Assembly: GCA_025359885.1 (NCBI GenBank)
Contig: JANYDG010000005.1
Location: forward strand, 1-32,672
DNA length: 32,672 bases
Origin: Acidobacteriota bacterium
GTDB taxonomy: Bacteria; Acidobacteriota; Terriglobia; Terriglobales; Acidobacteriaceae
Reading direction: 5' to 3'
Below the pieces are notes generated by a model. The model was not told the DNA's origin. It worked only from the letters and a program-made list of their open reading frames with translations, and ran no database searches. The translations under genes and the position numbers were made by a program. Numbering within the stretch: position 1 is the first letter of the stretch; every line of letters starts with the position of its first letter. Below are positions 16,079-23,245 of this stretch, in pieces.

Positions 16079-17287
16079 GTGACCCTGCCTGTACTGGTGT
16101 TGAACAGCGGTTCTTCTTCAATTAAATTTTCGGTGTATGAAACGGCCAACGGCGAGGTTGCCAAGCTGCTCGAAGGGGCGGTCGATGGCATCGGTTCTTC
16201 CGCCCTTGGCAAGTTCTGGATTCAGGGGGCCGACGGCGTGAAGCTGGTCGATGAGACGCCGGCGATTCCCGACCTGGAAACCGGCTTTGCGCTGGTGGCT
16301 GGGGCCCTTGCTCAGCCTCCGTTTCCGCAACCAGCGGCGATTGGCCACCGCATGGTCTGCGGCGGTCCGACCGTAACCGAAAACCAGCGGATTACGCCTG
16401 AGCTTATCGAAGAGATGGAGCGCTACACCGCCTTTGCGCCCCTGCATACGCCCACTGCAATCTTCATCATGCGGCGGGCAGCGGAGCTTTTTCCTGGTGT
16501 ACCCAATTTTGTCTGCCTTGACAGCTACTTTCACCGCAATCTCCCGGAGGTCACCCGCCAACTGCCGATTCCAGAGCCGTATGCGGCGATGGGGGTACGG
16601 CGGTTTGGAGCGCACGGCCTCTCGTACGAATCGATTGTTTCTCACCTCCAGCGGGAAAACCCGGAGCGTTTTCCGTCGCGGCTGATTGTTGCGCATCTGG
16701 GCAATGGCGCTTCAATTTCGGCGATTCGCGGCGGTCGCGGTGTGGATACTTCGATGGGGCTGACGCCGACGGGCGGGTTGATTTCAGGGTCGCGAACCGG
16801 GGACATCGATCCTGGCGTGCTGCTCTTCCTCCTGCGCGGCCTGGCGGCTCGGCTGCCGGGGACGGTTGCAGCGGCGGATGAGCTGGAAAAGATCGTCAGT
16901 AAACAGTCCGGTTTGCTGGGAGTAAGCGGGCTGACCAACGACATGCGTTCGTTGCGAGCAGCGATTGGCGAGGGGAATGCGGCGGCGCGGCTGGCCGTCG
17001 ATGAGTTCTGCTACGTACTGCGGAAGTTTATCGGGGCGTACACGGCGGTGCTCGGCGGCCTGGACATGCTGGTATTTACCGGCGGCATCGGCGAAAACGA
17101 CGCCGCGACACGGGCCGAGGCATGCGCCGGGCTCGAAGACATGGGCATTATTCTCGACCTGGCGCGGAATGCTTCCCGGGGTGAGGCCACAATTTCTGCC
17201 GACGGGTCGCCAGTAACGGTCCGGGTGATTCCACCGGCCGAGGATTTGATGATTGTCGGGCATGTGCTGCGCCTGATGCGGAATTGA
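16079..17287 (+). CDS. ackA: Acetate kinase (divergent, phosphoketolase-linked)
   Basis: A 402-residue ASKHA-fold kinase that converts acetyl phosphate and ADP to acetate and ATP, completing the pathway begun by the phosphoketolase upstream. Recognisable sites: 'VLNSGSSSIKF' (Asn9, Ser12, Ser14), GHR (89-91), 'APLHTPTAI' (His123), 'LDSYFH' (Asp148), 'RFGAHGLSYES' (His179), 'AHLGNGASISA' (His206), 'GSRTGDIDPG' (Arg239) and 'FTGGIGEN' (333-340). Several usual positions differ: VCGG for VHGG, PLHTP for PLHNP, SGSR for MGTR. The core catalytic Arg, Asp and His are kept, so activity is expected, but acyl or phosphate-donor preference could differ. It begins with GTG; GAGGA at 16065-16069 lies 9 bases upstream. 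It converges on the GH30 gene with a 19-base gap. Confidence 0.92.
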   Translation: MTLPVLVLNSGSSSIKFSVYETANGEVAKLLEGAVDGIGSSALGKFWIQGADGVKLVDETPAIPDLETGFALVAGALAQPPFPQPAAIGHRMVCGGPTVTENQRITPELIEEMERYTAFAPLHTPTAIFIMRRAAELFPGVPNFVCLDSYFHRNLPEVTRQLPIPEPYAAMGVRRFGAHGLSYESIVSHLQRENPERFPSRLIVAHLGNGASISAIRGGRGVDTSMGLTPTGGLISGSRTGDIDPGVLLFLLRGLAARLPGTVAAADELEKIVSKQSGLLGVSGLTNDMRSLRAAIGEGNAAARLAVDEFCYVLRKFIGAYTAVLGGLDMLVFTGGIGENDAATRAEACAGLEDMGIILDLARNASRGEATISADGSPVTVRVIPPAEDLMIVGHVLRLMRN

Positions 17288-17306
17288 CGCCGGGCGCGGG
17301 GCGGGC

Positions 17307-19418
17307 TCAGTTGAACGAGAACCAGTTCAGGTTCGAGGGCAGGTTGCGATAGACCACGCAGAGGTCGTGCAGGCCGGTGGCTTGCGTGGCGGGAGCGGTG
17401 ACTGTGGTCCAGGTCTGCCATCCGGAGGTGTCCGGGACGCTTGCGGTGGCAACCAGAGGGCCGGTGGGGCTGTCGAGATGGAACTCGATTGCCGCGCCAC
17501 TATCTTTGGTTGAAACGCGGGCGGAAAGCTGCGTGACGCCGGAGCCAAAGTCGACTCGCTTGTACTGCGCCCAGGAGCCATCGGAGGCATAGCCGAGATC
17601 GTAACCGCCGTTGGCATCGGTGGTATCTTCGGTCATCAGGTTGGAGAGGGAGGTATAACTCGAGGCTTGTATCTGGGTATGTGCGTCGACGGTCACCGGA
17701 TCGGTCTGGGTTCCGGACCAGGTAAATGTGGCAGCGGTCAGGCCGGGTAAAGTGTATGCAAAGCTCTGACCGTCCCAGATGACCTGGAAGGTCTGGGCTG
17801 CGCTCGAGTCATTGAAGGCGACGAGGACTTTGGAGGAATCGGGATTGAGAAAGGCGGAGGTTAGGATGCCCTGGGCGTTGCTGGAATAGATTCGTTTGGC
17901 GTTGGGATAGATATATTTGCTGAACTGGCCGAGAGAGTAGTAGTCCCGGGGGTAAGTCACGCCGCCGGTAATGCTGTTGATGGTGACGATTCCATCGCAG
18001 TTACTGCAGCCGTTGGTCTCTGGTCCATAGTTTTCATTGACTGCCAGACTCCACTTGACGAAGCTGCGCCCGCTGTTTCGCAGGACGGCGGTGATATCTT
18101 CAAAGTCCTGCTTGAATTGATCGGGGGAGCCAGGGTAGGTCTGGCCGGAGTGCTCGGTCTCATATTGCCCGAGATTGGGGAACTGATTGGCGACTAACTG
18201 CATAGCGCCTTGCTGGCCGCCGTATCCGTGCCATGCCACGCCGGCAACTTGCGGCGAGTTAGCAATGGTCAAGTTGGCAAGCTCGGTCAGGGGATAGTTG
18301 ATGAGGTAATAGTTGCTGTCAAAGAGCAGGAGCCTGGTGGAGATGGAATTGGCTGCCAGAGCCGGAAGCACATACTGACTGACTACCGTTGTAGCCTCGG
18401 GCGCTTCGAGATCCATGCTGGGATAAGTGGTGGTATACGTGGGTTCGTTCTGAATGGACAGGTAATCGATGGGTATGCCGGCATGCTGATAGGCCTGGAG
18501 ATAGTTGACGAGGTAACTGGCGAAGGCGGAGTAGTTTGCGGGAAGCAGGCTTCCACCGTTGACCATGGAGTCGTTCGACTTCATCCAGGCGGGCGGGCTC
18601 CAGGGGTTGGCCATCAGCTTCATTTGGGGATTGAGTCCCATGGCTTCCTGAATGAGGGGCAGGATGTAGGCCTGATCGTGGGCGATGGAGAAGTGAGCGA
18701 GGGTGGGATCGGTTTGACCGGCGAGCACATCGTCGAAGGAGTAGACGGAGAGGGAGAGATCGGAGGCGGCGATGGGAATGCGCATGAAGCTGAGGCCGAT
18801 TCCGTTACCGCTTCGGGTAAAGAGGTTGTTGAGCGCCTCGGCGTGGGCTGCGGGCGAGGCGACGACGTTGAGGTTGTAGCCGGCTGTATCGGTGAAGGCG
18901 GCGCCGAAGCCCTCGACGGTCTGATAGGTCAGAGATTCATCGACGTAGACGGGGTTGGAGGCGGTGGTGCCGGAGAGGAAGGGAAAGCTGGGCTGAGCGG
19001 CGAATTTCTGGCTTCCATCGTCGGAGGTCTGCACGACAGAGACGATCGGTCCCGGGATGCGAATGGTGTAGGTGGCGGCGGCGACTCTGCTGTTGGTGTA
19101 GCCCGTGGCGACCGCGATGGCGTGGAGGGTCTCGGTCGAAGCGACGGGCACCGGGTTGGTGTATCGGGCGGAGCTTGCGGTGGGAGTGGAGCCATCCAGG
19201 GTGTAGAAGATGGTTGCGCCGGGGGTTGCATCGGCGAGCGTAACGGTCTGGGGGGAGGAGTAGCTGCCGGCGGCCGGGGAACAGGTGGGCGTGGCGGCGG
19301 CGGAGGGCTGGGGCGGTGCCGAGCTGCTGCTGCCGCAACCGGCGAGGCAGCAGAGCATGAGGGCAGAAGTTGCTGCAAGCGCCGTTCGCGCGGCTCGAGA
19401 GAAAGGATTTGGTCGCAC
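17307..19418 (-). CDS. Secreted GH30-family glycoside hydrolase lipoprotein with chitobiase-like and CBM6-like domains
   Basis: A 703-residue modular protein. The signal peptide ends in the lipobox LAGC (Cys28), so it should be lipid-anchored. Residues about 42-120 match a chitobiase C-terminal-type beta domain ('GATIFYTLDGSTPTASSARY'). The catalytic domain (about 155-560) begins 'YQTVEGFGAAFTDTAGYNL'; the acid/base Glu is in 'LSIQNEPTY' (Glu325) and the probable nucleophile in 'QYETEHSG' (Glu422), the clan-A pattern of GH30 (beta-glucosidase, beta-1,6-glucanase, xylanase). The C-terminal 130 residues ('GYDLGYASDGSWAQYKRVDF') resemble a CBM6 carbohydrate-binding module. The polymer attacked is unknown. 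Start: GTG 19418 has GGAGG about 10 bases upstream and gives a normal lipoprotein leader; TTG 19466 would add 16 residues and has no ribosome site. Confidence 0.88.
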   Translation of the reverse strand: MRPNPFSRAARTALAATSALMLCCLAGCGSSSSAPPQPSAAATPTCSPAAGSYSSPQTVTLADATPGATIFYTLDGSTPTASSARYTNPVPVASTETLHAIAVATGYTNSRVAAATYTIRIPGPIVSVVQTSDDGSQKFAAQPSFPFLSGTTASNPVYVDESLTYQTVEGFGAAFTDTAGYNLNVVASPAAHAEALNNLFTRSGNGIGLSFMRIPIAASDLSLSVYSFDDVLAGQTDPTLAHFSIAHDQAYILPLIQEAMGLNPQMKLMANPWSPPAWMKSNDSMVNGGSLLPANYSAFASYLVNYLQAYQHAGIPIDYLSIQNEPTYTTTYPSMDLEAPEATTVVSQYVLPALAANSISTRLLLFDSNYYLINYPLTELANLTIANSPQVAGVAWHGYGGQQGAMQLVANQFPNLGQYETEHSGQTYPGSPDQFKQDFEDITAVLRNSGRSFVKWSLAVNENYGPETNGCSNCDGIVTINSITGGVTYPRDYYSLGQFSKYIYPNAKRIYSSNAQGILTSAFLNPDSSKVLVAFNDSSAAQTFQVIWDGQSFAYTLPGLTAATFTWSGTQTDPVTVDAHTQIQASSYTSLSNLMTEDTTDANGGYDLGYASDGSWAQYKRVDFGSGVTQLSARVSTKDSGAAIEFHLDSPTGPLVATASVPDTSGWQTWTTVTAPATQATGLHDLCVVYRNLPSNLNWFSFN

Positions 19419-19549
19419 TTCCGAGGTGCCTCCAGGCGTCTTGAGGATGATACTAAAGTCGTTCAACGGCAGACGACGTGCCTGGCGGGGGACGTGAGGA
19501 ATGGGGAGAGGGATTGGTCTACACTGAAGTTTCCGCCAGAGGAAGGCAT

Positions 19550-20521
19550 ATGATGACGACTGCCGTTTCGGTTTCCGGGAAAGCTCCTTCGACGAGGCTG
19601 CGCTGGTTTGCGTGGGGCGTGCTGGGGTACTTTATTGCGACAATCTTGTGGGGCACTGTGGTGCGAGCGACGGGCTCGGGGGCCGGATGCGGCGACCACT
19701 GGCCGCTATGCAACGGAACTGTCTTGCAGCAGTCGCCAACCTTGCAGACGATGATCGAGTTTGCCCACCGGATCACGGCGGCCCTCGACATGTTTTGCGT
19801 GCTCGGCCTGCTCCTATGGACGTGGCGGCGGACTGTTACCGGTCACCTCGCACGCTGGGCCGCAGGGGCTGCTGTCTTTCTTACCCTGACCGAGGGTGCC
19901 CTGGGCGCGCTGCTGGTGAAGCTGGGACTGACGGCGCAGAGCCAGTCTCCGCTGCGCCCGCCGATGCTGGCGCTGCATCTCTCGAACACGCTGCTGCTGG
20001 TGGCAGCTCTGGCGATGGCGGCGCATTTCCTTGGCCGCCGCATCGGGTATCGCTGGCGCGATGTGCATATCAGCGCGCCCATTGGCACGACCATCGGCAT
20101 GATTTCCGTGATGATTGTGGGCGTGACGGGGTCAATGGCCGCGCTGGGAGATACGTTGTTCCCTGCCAGTTCGCTGGGCGCTTCAATCGAGCAGGACTTT
20201 TCTTCGCACGTCACGGGCGAGGCAGGCTGGCTGCTGCGTTGGCGGTGGACCCATCCCACGGTGGCGATTTTTGCGAGTATTTTTCTAATCTGGCTGCTGA
20301 TTCGCGCGGCGCGACGCAATGGGCCATGGGATAACCGCGCTCTCTCTGGCCTCGTGGTTGGGCTGCTGGCAGTGCAATATCTGCTCGGCGGTCTGGATGT
20401 ATGGCTGCTCGCGCCGGTCTGGATGCAGGTAGTCCATCTGCTCGGTGCGGATCTATTGTGGTCGGCGCTGGTGGTCCTTACGGCGAGGCTCTCGCTGCTG
20501 CCGGTGCATCCAAACGGTTAG
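19550..20521 (+). CDS. ctaA: Heme A synthase (CtaA/COX15 family)
   Basis: A 323-residue inner-membrane protein with about eight transmembrane helices in two similar four-helix halves. It oxidises the C8 methyl of heme O to heme A for the aa3-type cytochrome oxidase. Heme-ligand histidines are in 'EFAHRITAALD' (His73), 'LALHLSNT' (His143), 'RWTHPTVAI' (His235) and 'VVHLLGADLLW' (His296). Glu70 sits three residues before His73, as in the family's ExxH motif. The periplasmic cysteine pair 'GCGDHWPLCNG' (Cys47, Cys54) marks the bacterial class with a redox-active disulfide in the first loop. GAGGAAGG (19539-19546) precedes ATG 19550. It is divergent from the GH30 gene, and no protoheme farnesyltransferase (ctaB) or oxidase gene is in the window. 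Confidence 0.92.
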   Translation: MMTTAVSVSGKAPSTRLRWFAWGVLGYFIATILWGTVVRATGSGAGCGDHWPLCNGTVLQQSPTLQTMIEFAHRITAALDMFCVLGLLLWTWRRTVTGHLARWAAGAAVFLTLTEGALGALLVKLGLTAQSQSPLRPPMLALHLSNTLLLVAALAMAAHFLGRRIGYRWRDVHISAPIGTTIGMISVMIVGVTGSMAALGDTLFPASSLGASIEQDFSSHVTGEAGWLLRWRWTHPTVAIFASIFLIWLLIRAARRNGPWDNRALSGLVVGLLAVQYLLGGLDVWLLAPVWMQVVHLLGADLLWSALVVLTARLSLLPVHPNG

Positions 20522-20574
20522 ATTTGTGGTGCCCTCGCTGGCTGCAGAAAACCAGGCGCAGCCAGCACAGGGAT

Positions 20575-20692
20575 CAAGCATTCTCAGGAATGGTATAAAA
20601 GAATGCCGCACCGCTGACTGGATTTTTGATCAAGAAAAATCCATCCTCGCGAAAGCTGGACACTCCACAGTACTCATGAAAATGCTCTAAAG
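20575..20692 (+). repeat. ~118-bp palindromic (MITE-like) element, copy A
   Basis: It runs from AAGCATTCTCAGGAATGG to CATGAAAATGCTCTAAAG. The reverse complement of copy B (26882-26999) aligns without gaps, with about 14 mismatches over about 114 bases counted by hand. The ends are imperfect inverted repeats, and the centre is a hairpin GGATTTTT/AAAAATCC with loop GATCAAG. It fills the gap between two convergent genes, ending 8 bases before the stop codon of the ABC ATPase gene. Confidence 0.85.
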
Positions 20693-20699
20693 GCTCAAT

Positions 20700-21449
20700 C
20701 TACCGGAAGCGCTTTGAAGGTTCGTCTGAGGCGATTTCTCCGTCGCGGATGTGGACAACGCGATGAGCGTATTCAGCAATATCAGGTTCGTGGGTAACGA
20801 GGACGATGGTATTGCCCTTGGCCTGAAGTTCGTCGAACAGTGCCATGATCTCGACGCCGGTCTTGGAGTCGAGATTACCCGTCGGTTCGTCGGCCAGGAT
20901 GATGCTGGGCCGGTTGACCAGTGCCCGGGCAATGGCAACGCGCTGGCGCTGACCGCCCGAGAGTTCGTTGGGCTTGTGGTGCATGCGTCCGTCGAGGTTG
21001 ACATTGTGGAGTGCTTCTTTGGCACGTTCAAGACGCTCAGCCGCTGGGGTACCGTTGTAAATCAGCGGTAGCTCAACGTTGTGCAGCGCAGATGCCCGGG
21101 CCAGCAGGTTAAATGTCTGGAAGACGAAGCCGATTTCCTTGTTACGGATGCGCGCCAGTTCGTCATCGTCCAGCGCACTGACCAGCTGGTTGTTGAGCCA
21201 GTAGTTGCCTTTTGACGGCGAATCGAGACAGCCGATCAGGTTCATGAAAGTCGACTTGCCAGAGCCGGAGGGGCCCATGATGGCAACGTATTCGTTGTCC
21301 TTGATATTCAGCGAAATGCCTCGCAATGCGCTGACCTGCTGTTCTGAGCCCATGTCGTAGGTCTTCCACAGGTCCTCAACGACAATCATGTCGCGCTTGG
21401 GATGGGCTTGGGCGGCGGTCTCGGGTGCGGCGATGGTGTTTGAAGCCAT
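20700..21449 (-). CDS. ABC transporter ATP-binding protein, MacB/LolD-like
   Basis: A 249-residue cytosolic ATPase. Walker A is GPSGSGKST (59-67), the Q-loop lies in '[20 protein letters not shown]', the signature is LSGGQ (163-167), Walker B is '[16 protein letters not shown]' (183 on), and the H-loop is in '[14 protein letters not shown]'. 'FNLL' after the Q-loop and 'EPTGNLDS' are typical of the MacB/LolD/FtsE group, which power mechanotransmission of peptides, lipoproteins or antibiotics rather than bulk transport. It lies 189 bases downstream of the MacA-like adaptor on the same strand. The expected FtsX-like permease is not in the window, so the partner must be encoded elsewhere. AAGGA precedes ATG 21449 by about 8 bases. 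Confidence 0.92.
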   Translation of the reverse strand: MASNTIAAPETAAQAHPKRDMIVVEDLWKTYDMGSEQQVSALRGISLNIKDNEYVAIMGPSGSGKSTFMNLIGCLDSPSKGNYWLNNQLVSALDDDELARIRNKEIGFVFQTFNLLARASALHNVELPLIYNGTPAAERLERAKEALHNVNLDGRMHHKPNELSGGQRQRVAIARALVNRPSIILADEPTGNLDSKTGVEIMALFDELQAKGNTIVLVTHEPDIAEYAHRVVHIRDGEIASDEPSKRFR

Positions 21450-21558
21450 TGTTTGGTTCCTTCGGGTGGTACTCGGTTCGAGTCAGATGCGGCAGGCTTT
21501 CGACGAATTTCCTCTATCGAAGTGAGCCGACAGGAGCGGATTCAGCTTGGAATCAGAA

Positions 21559-21581
21559 CTTGATTCGATGCACGATTCAAG
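21559..21581. repeat. Imperfect inverted repeat between MacA-like and ATPase genes
   Basis: CTTGATTCG (21559-21567) and CGATTCAAG (21573-21581) pair across a 5-base spacer with one central mismatch. It lies in the 189-base gap between two same-strand genes, so it could be an operator or a processing hairpin. No T run follows on either strand, so it is not a standard terminator. Confidence 0.35.
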
Positions 21582-21638
21582 CGTTGATACGGGTGAACGC
21601 TCCCTTTTGTTCCATCACTCAGCAGCTCAAAGTCGCGA

Positions 21639-23021
21639 TCAGTTGCCGGGTGCAGGTGTGGCGGCTCCAGGCTTGACTGTATCTCGCTTCAGCAGGGCAC
21701 CGCCCTTGAGGGCACGCAGAGTCTTGAAGGGACCAGTGACAATCTCCTGGCCCTCGTTAACCCCTGAGAGCACTTCAATATCGGTCGCACCGGTAATGCC
21801 TGTGGTCACGGGGACAAATACAGCGCGAAGCTTGCCTCCGATGGTATTCAGCGTGAATACACCCTGCACAGAGACTGCAGGCTTGGCGCCCGGTGCCGGT
21901 GTGGCCGTGTCAGCTACTGGCTTGCCAGTGGCATCCAGAGTCTCTGGCACATGGTTGGTGAGCGCCTGAATCGGCAGCGTGAGCGCCCCTGGCTTGTGAG
22001 CCGTGGTGATTTTGGCGGTGGTCGAGAGGCCGGGACGCAGAGCGCTGTCAGGCGAATCAAGGGTGATGACGACCTTGAAGTCCTTGGCCTCTTCCGTACC
22101 CGTCGTTGATTGCGAAGTTGCAATGCCGGTGGAGCGCAGAATCGCCTGATCGCCAACCAGGGTCACATGGCCCTTGAAGACCCGGCCCGGCAACGCATCG
22201 ACAGAAATGTCTGCGGCCTGACCAAGCTGGATGTTGACGATGTCGGTTTCATCTACCTTCACCTCTGCGGTGATTACGCTCATGTCCGCGAGGGTCATCA
22301 GCGTCGAGCCCTCAGAATTCTGAATGCCGGTGACCACAGTCTCACCTTCGCGAACGGGCAGGTTGGTCACAATGCCGTCAAACGGAGCAGAGGAAACGGT
22401 CTTGTCGAGCGCGTCCAGGTTCGATCGAAGTACAGCCTGGTTGTTGGTGACTTTGGCCCGTGCCGATGAAGTCTGCGCCTTGGCCTGAATCACCGCCGCG
22501 TCGGCCTGGGCCAGCGAAGCTACCGCGAGGTCGTAGGCAGCCTTTTTGCCGTCGAAATCCTGCTTTGAGATCAATTGCTGGTCGTACAGGCTCTTGGCGC
22601 GGTCAAAATCAAGCTTCTTCTGCTCGAGATCGGCCTTTGCGTGCTGCACATTGGCATCTGCGGTCTTTTCAGCGGCCGCGAATGAGGCAACGTCCGTCGT
22701 GGCAGAGGCAATGGACGCCTTTTGAGCGTCGACGTTCGCTTCCGACTGTACGTGCTCAAGCTGGGCGACAATCTGCCCCTTCTTCACCGTGTCACCCTCT
22801 TTGACAAAGAGGTGAGTGATACGTCCAAAGGAGGTCGCTCCGAGATTAACGTACGTCTTGGGCTTGATCTGGCCGGTGCCGCTGACAACGGTGACAAGAT
22901 CCTGTCGCACAACTTTGCCAGTAAGGACGCTGGTGTAGCCCGACTGCGCCTTGTAGATCATGAAGGCAACGATGCCGGCGAGCGCCAGGACCCCGAGGAC
23001 GATGAATATGACTTTTTTCAT
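21639..23021 (-). CDS. MacA/HlyD-like periplasmic adaptor protein
   Basis: A 460-residue membrane-fusion protein. One N-terminal transmembrane helix ('VIFIVLGVLALAGIVAFMIY') anchors it in the inner membrane. The split lipoyl domain includes 'GRITHLFVKEGDTVKKGQIV' and 'SAPFDGIVTNLPVREGETVV'. Between them lies a long alpha-helical hairpin rich in Ala/Lys/Gln (about 85-190) with 'ADLEQKKLDFDRAKSLYDQ'. Beta-barrel and membrane-proximal domains follow to the C-terminus. Adaptors of this kind link an inner-membrane ABC pump to a TolC-like channel. The downstream ATPase supports a MacA-MacB-type system in which permease and ATPase are separate proteins; the permease and outer-membrane channel are not here. 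The gene is divergent from the GWxTD gene. No strong ribosome site was seen before ATG 23021. Confidence 0.9.
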   Translation of the reverse strand: MKKVIFIVLGVLALAGIVAFMIYKAQSGYTSVLTGKVVRQDLVTVVSGTGQIKPKTYVNLGATSFGRITHLFVKEGDTVKKGQIVAQLEHVQSEANVDAQKASIASATTDVASFAAAEKTADANVQHAKADLEQKKLDFDRAKSLYDQQLISKQDFDGKKAAYDLAVASLAQADAAVIQAKAQTSSARAKVTNNQAVLRSNLDALDKTVSSAPFDGIVTNLPVREGETVVTGIQNSEGSTLMTLADMSVITAEVKVDETDIVNIQLGQAADISVDALPGRVFKGHVTLVGDQAILRSTGIATSQSTTGTEEAKDFKVVITLDSPDSALRPGLSTTAKITTAHKPGALTLPIQALTNHVPETLDATGKPVADTATPAPGAKPAVSVQGVFTLNTIGGKLRAVFVPVTTGITGATDIEVLSGVNEGQEIVTGPFKTLRALKGGALLKRDTVKPGAATPAPGN

Positions 23022-23188
23022 AGGTTCGAAAAGGTGAGGATGTCTCCGCTCACAGTGTACGCAATTCCGCGGCAGAGGGTTCCCGCAAATGCAGGGAAAA
23101 CGGAAAAGCTGACCACCATCGTCTCAAGCCTTCTGTCGGTGTCAAGTAACCTTTTTTATGCAGGGGGGTCTAAATGGCATCCTCATCC

Positions 23189-23217
23189 TTGCCCCGGGCC
23201 CTTCGCAACCGTAGAAT
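23189..23217 (+). promoter_or_regulatory. Sigma-70-like promoter of the GWxTD gene
   Basis: TTGCCC at 23189-23194 and TAGAAT at 23212-23217 are 17 bases apart (four and five of six consensus matches). Transcription would begin near 23224, just before AGGAG at 23228-23232. This argues for translation from ATG 23246, because the upstream ATG at 23174 would lie outside the transcript. Confidence 0.5.
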
Positions 23218-23245
23218 AGGGGATTGCAGGAGTTGGAAAAGACAA

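Noticed and set aside
18210..19553. 447-codon plus-strand frame opposite the GH30 gene
   Set aside because: Gly/Val/Glu-rich shadow of a protein with catalytic motifs and a lipobox; no domain or ribosome site of its own.
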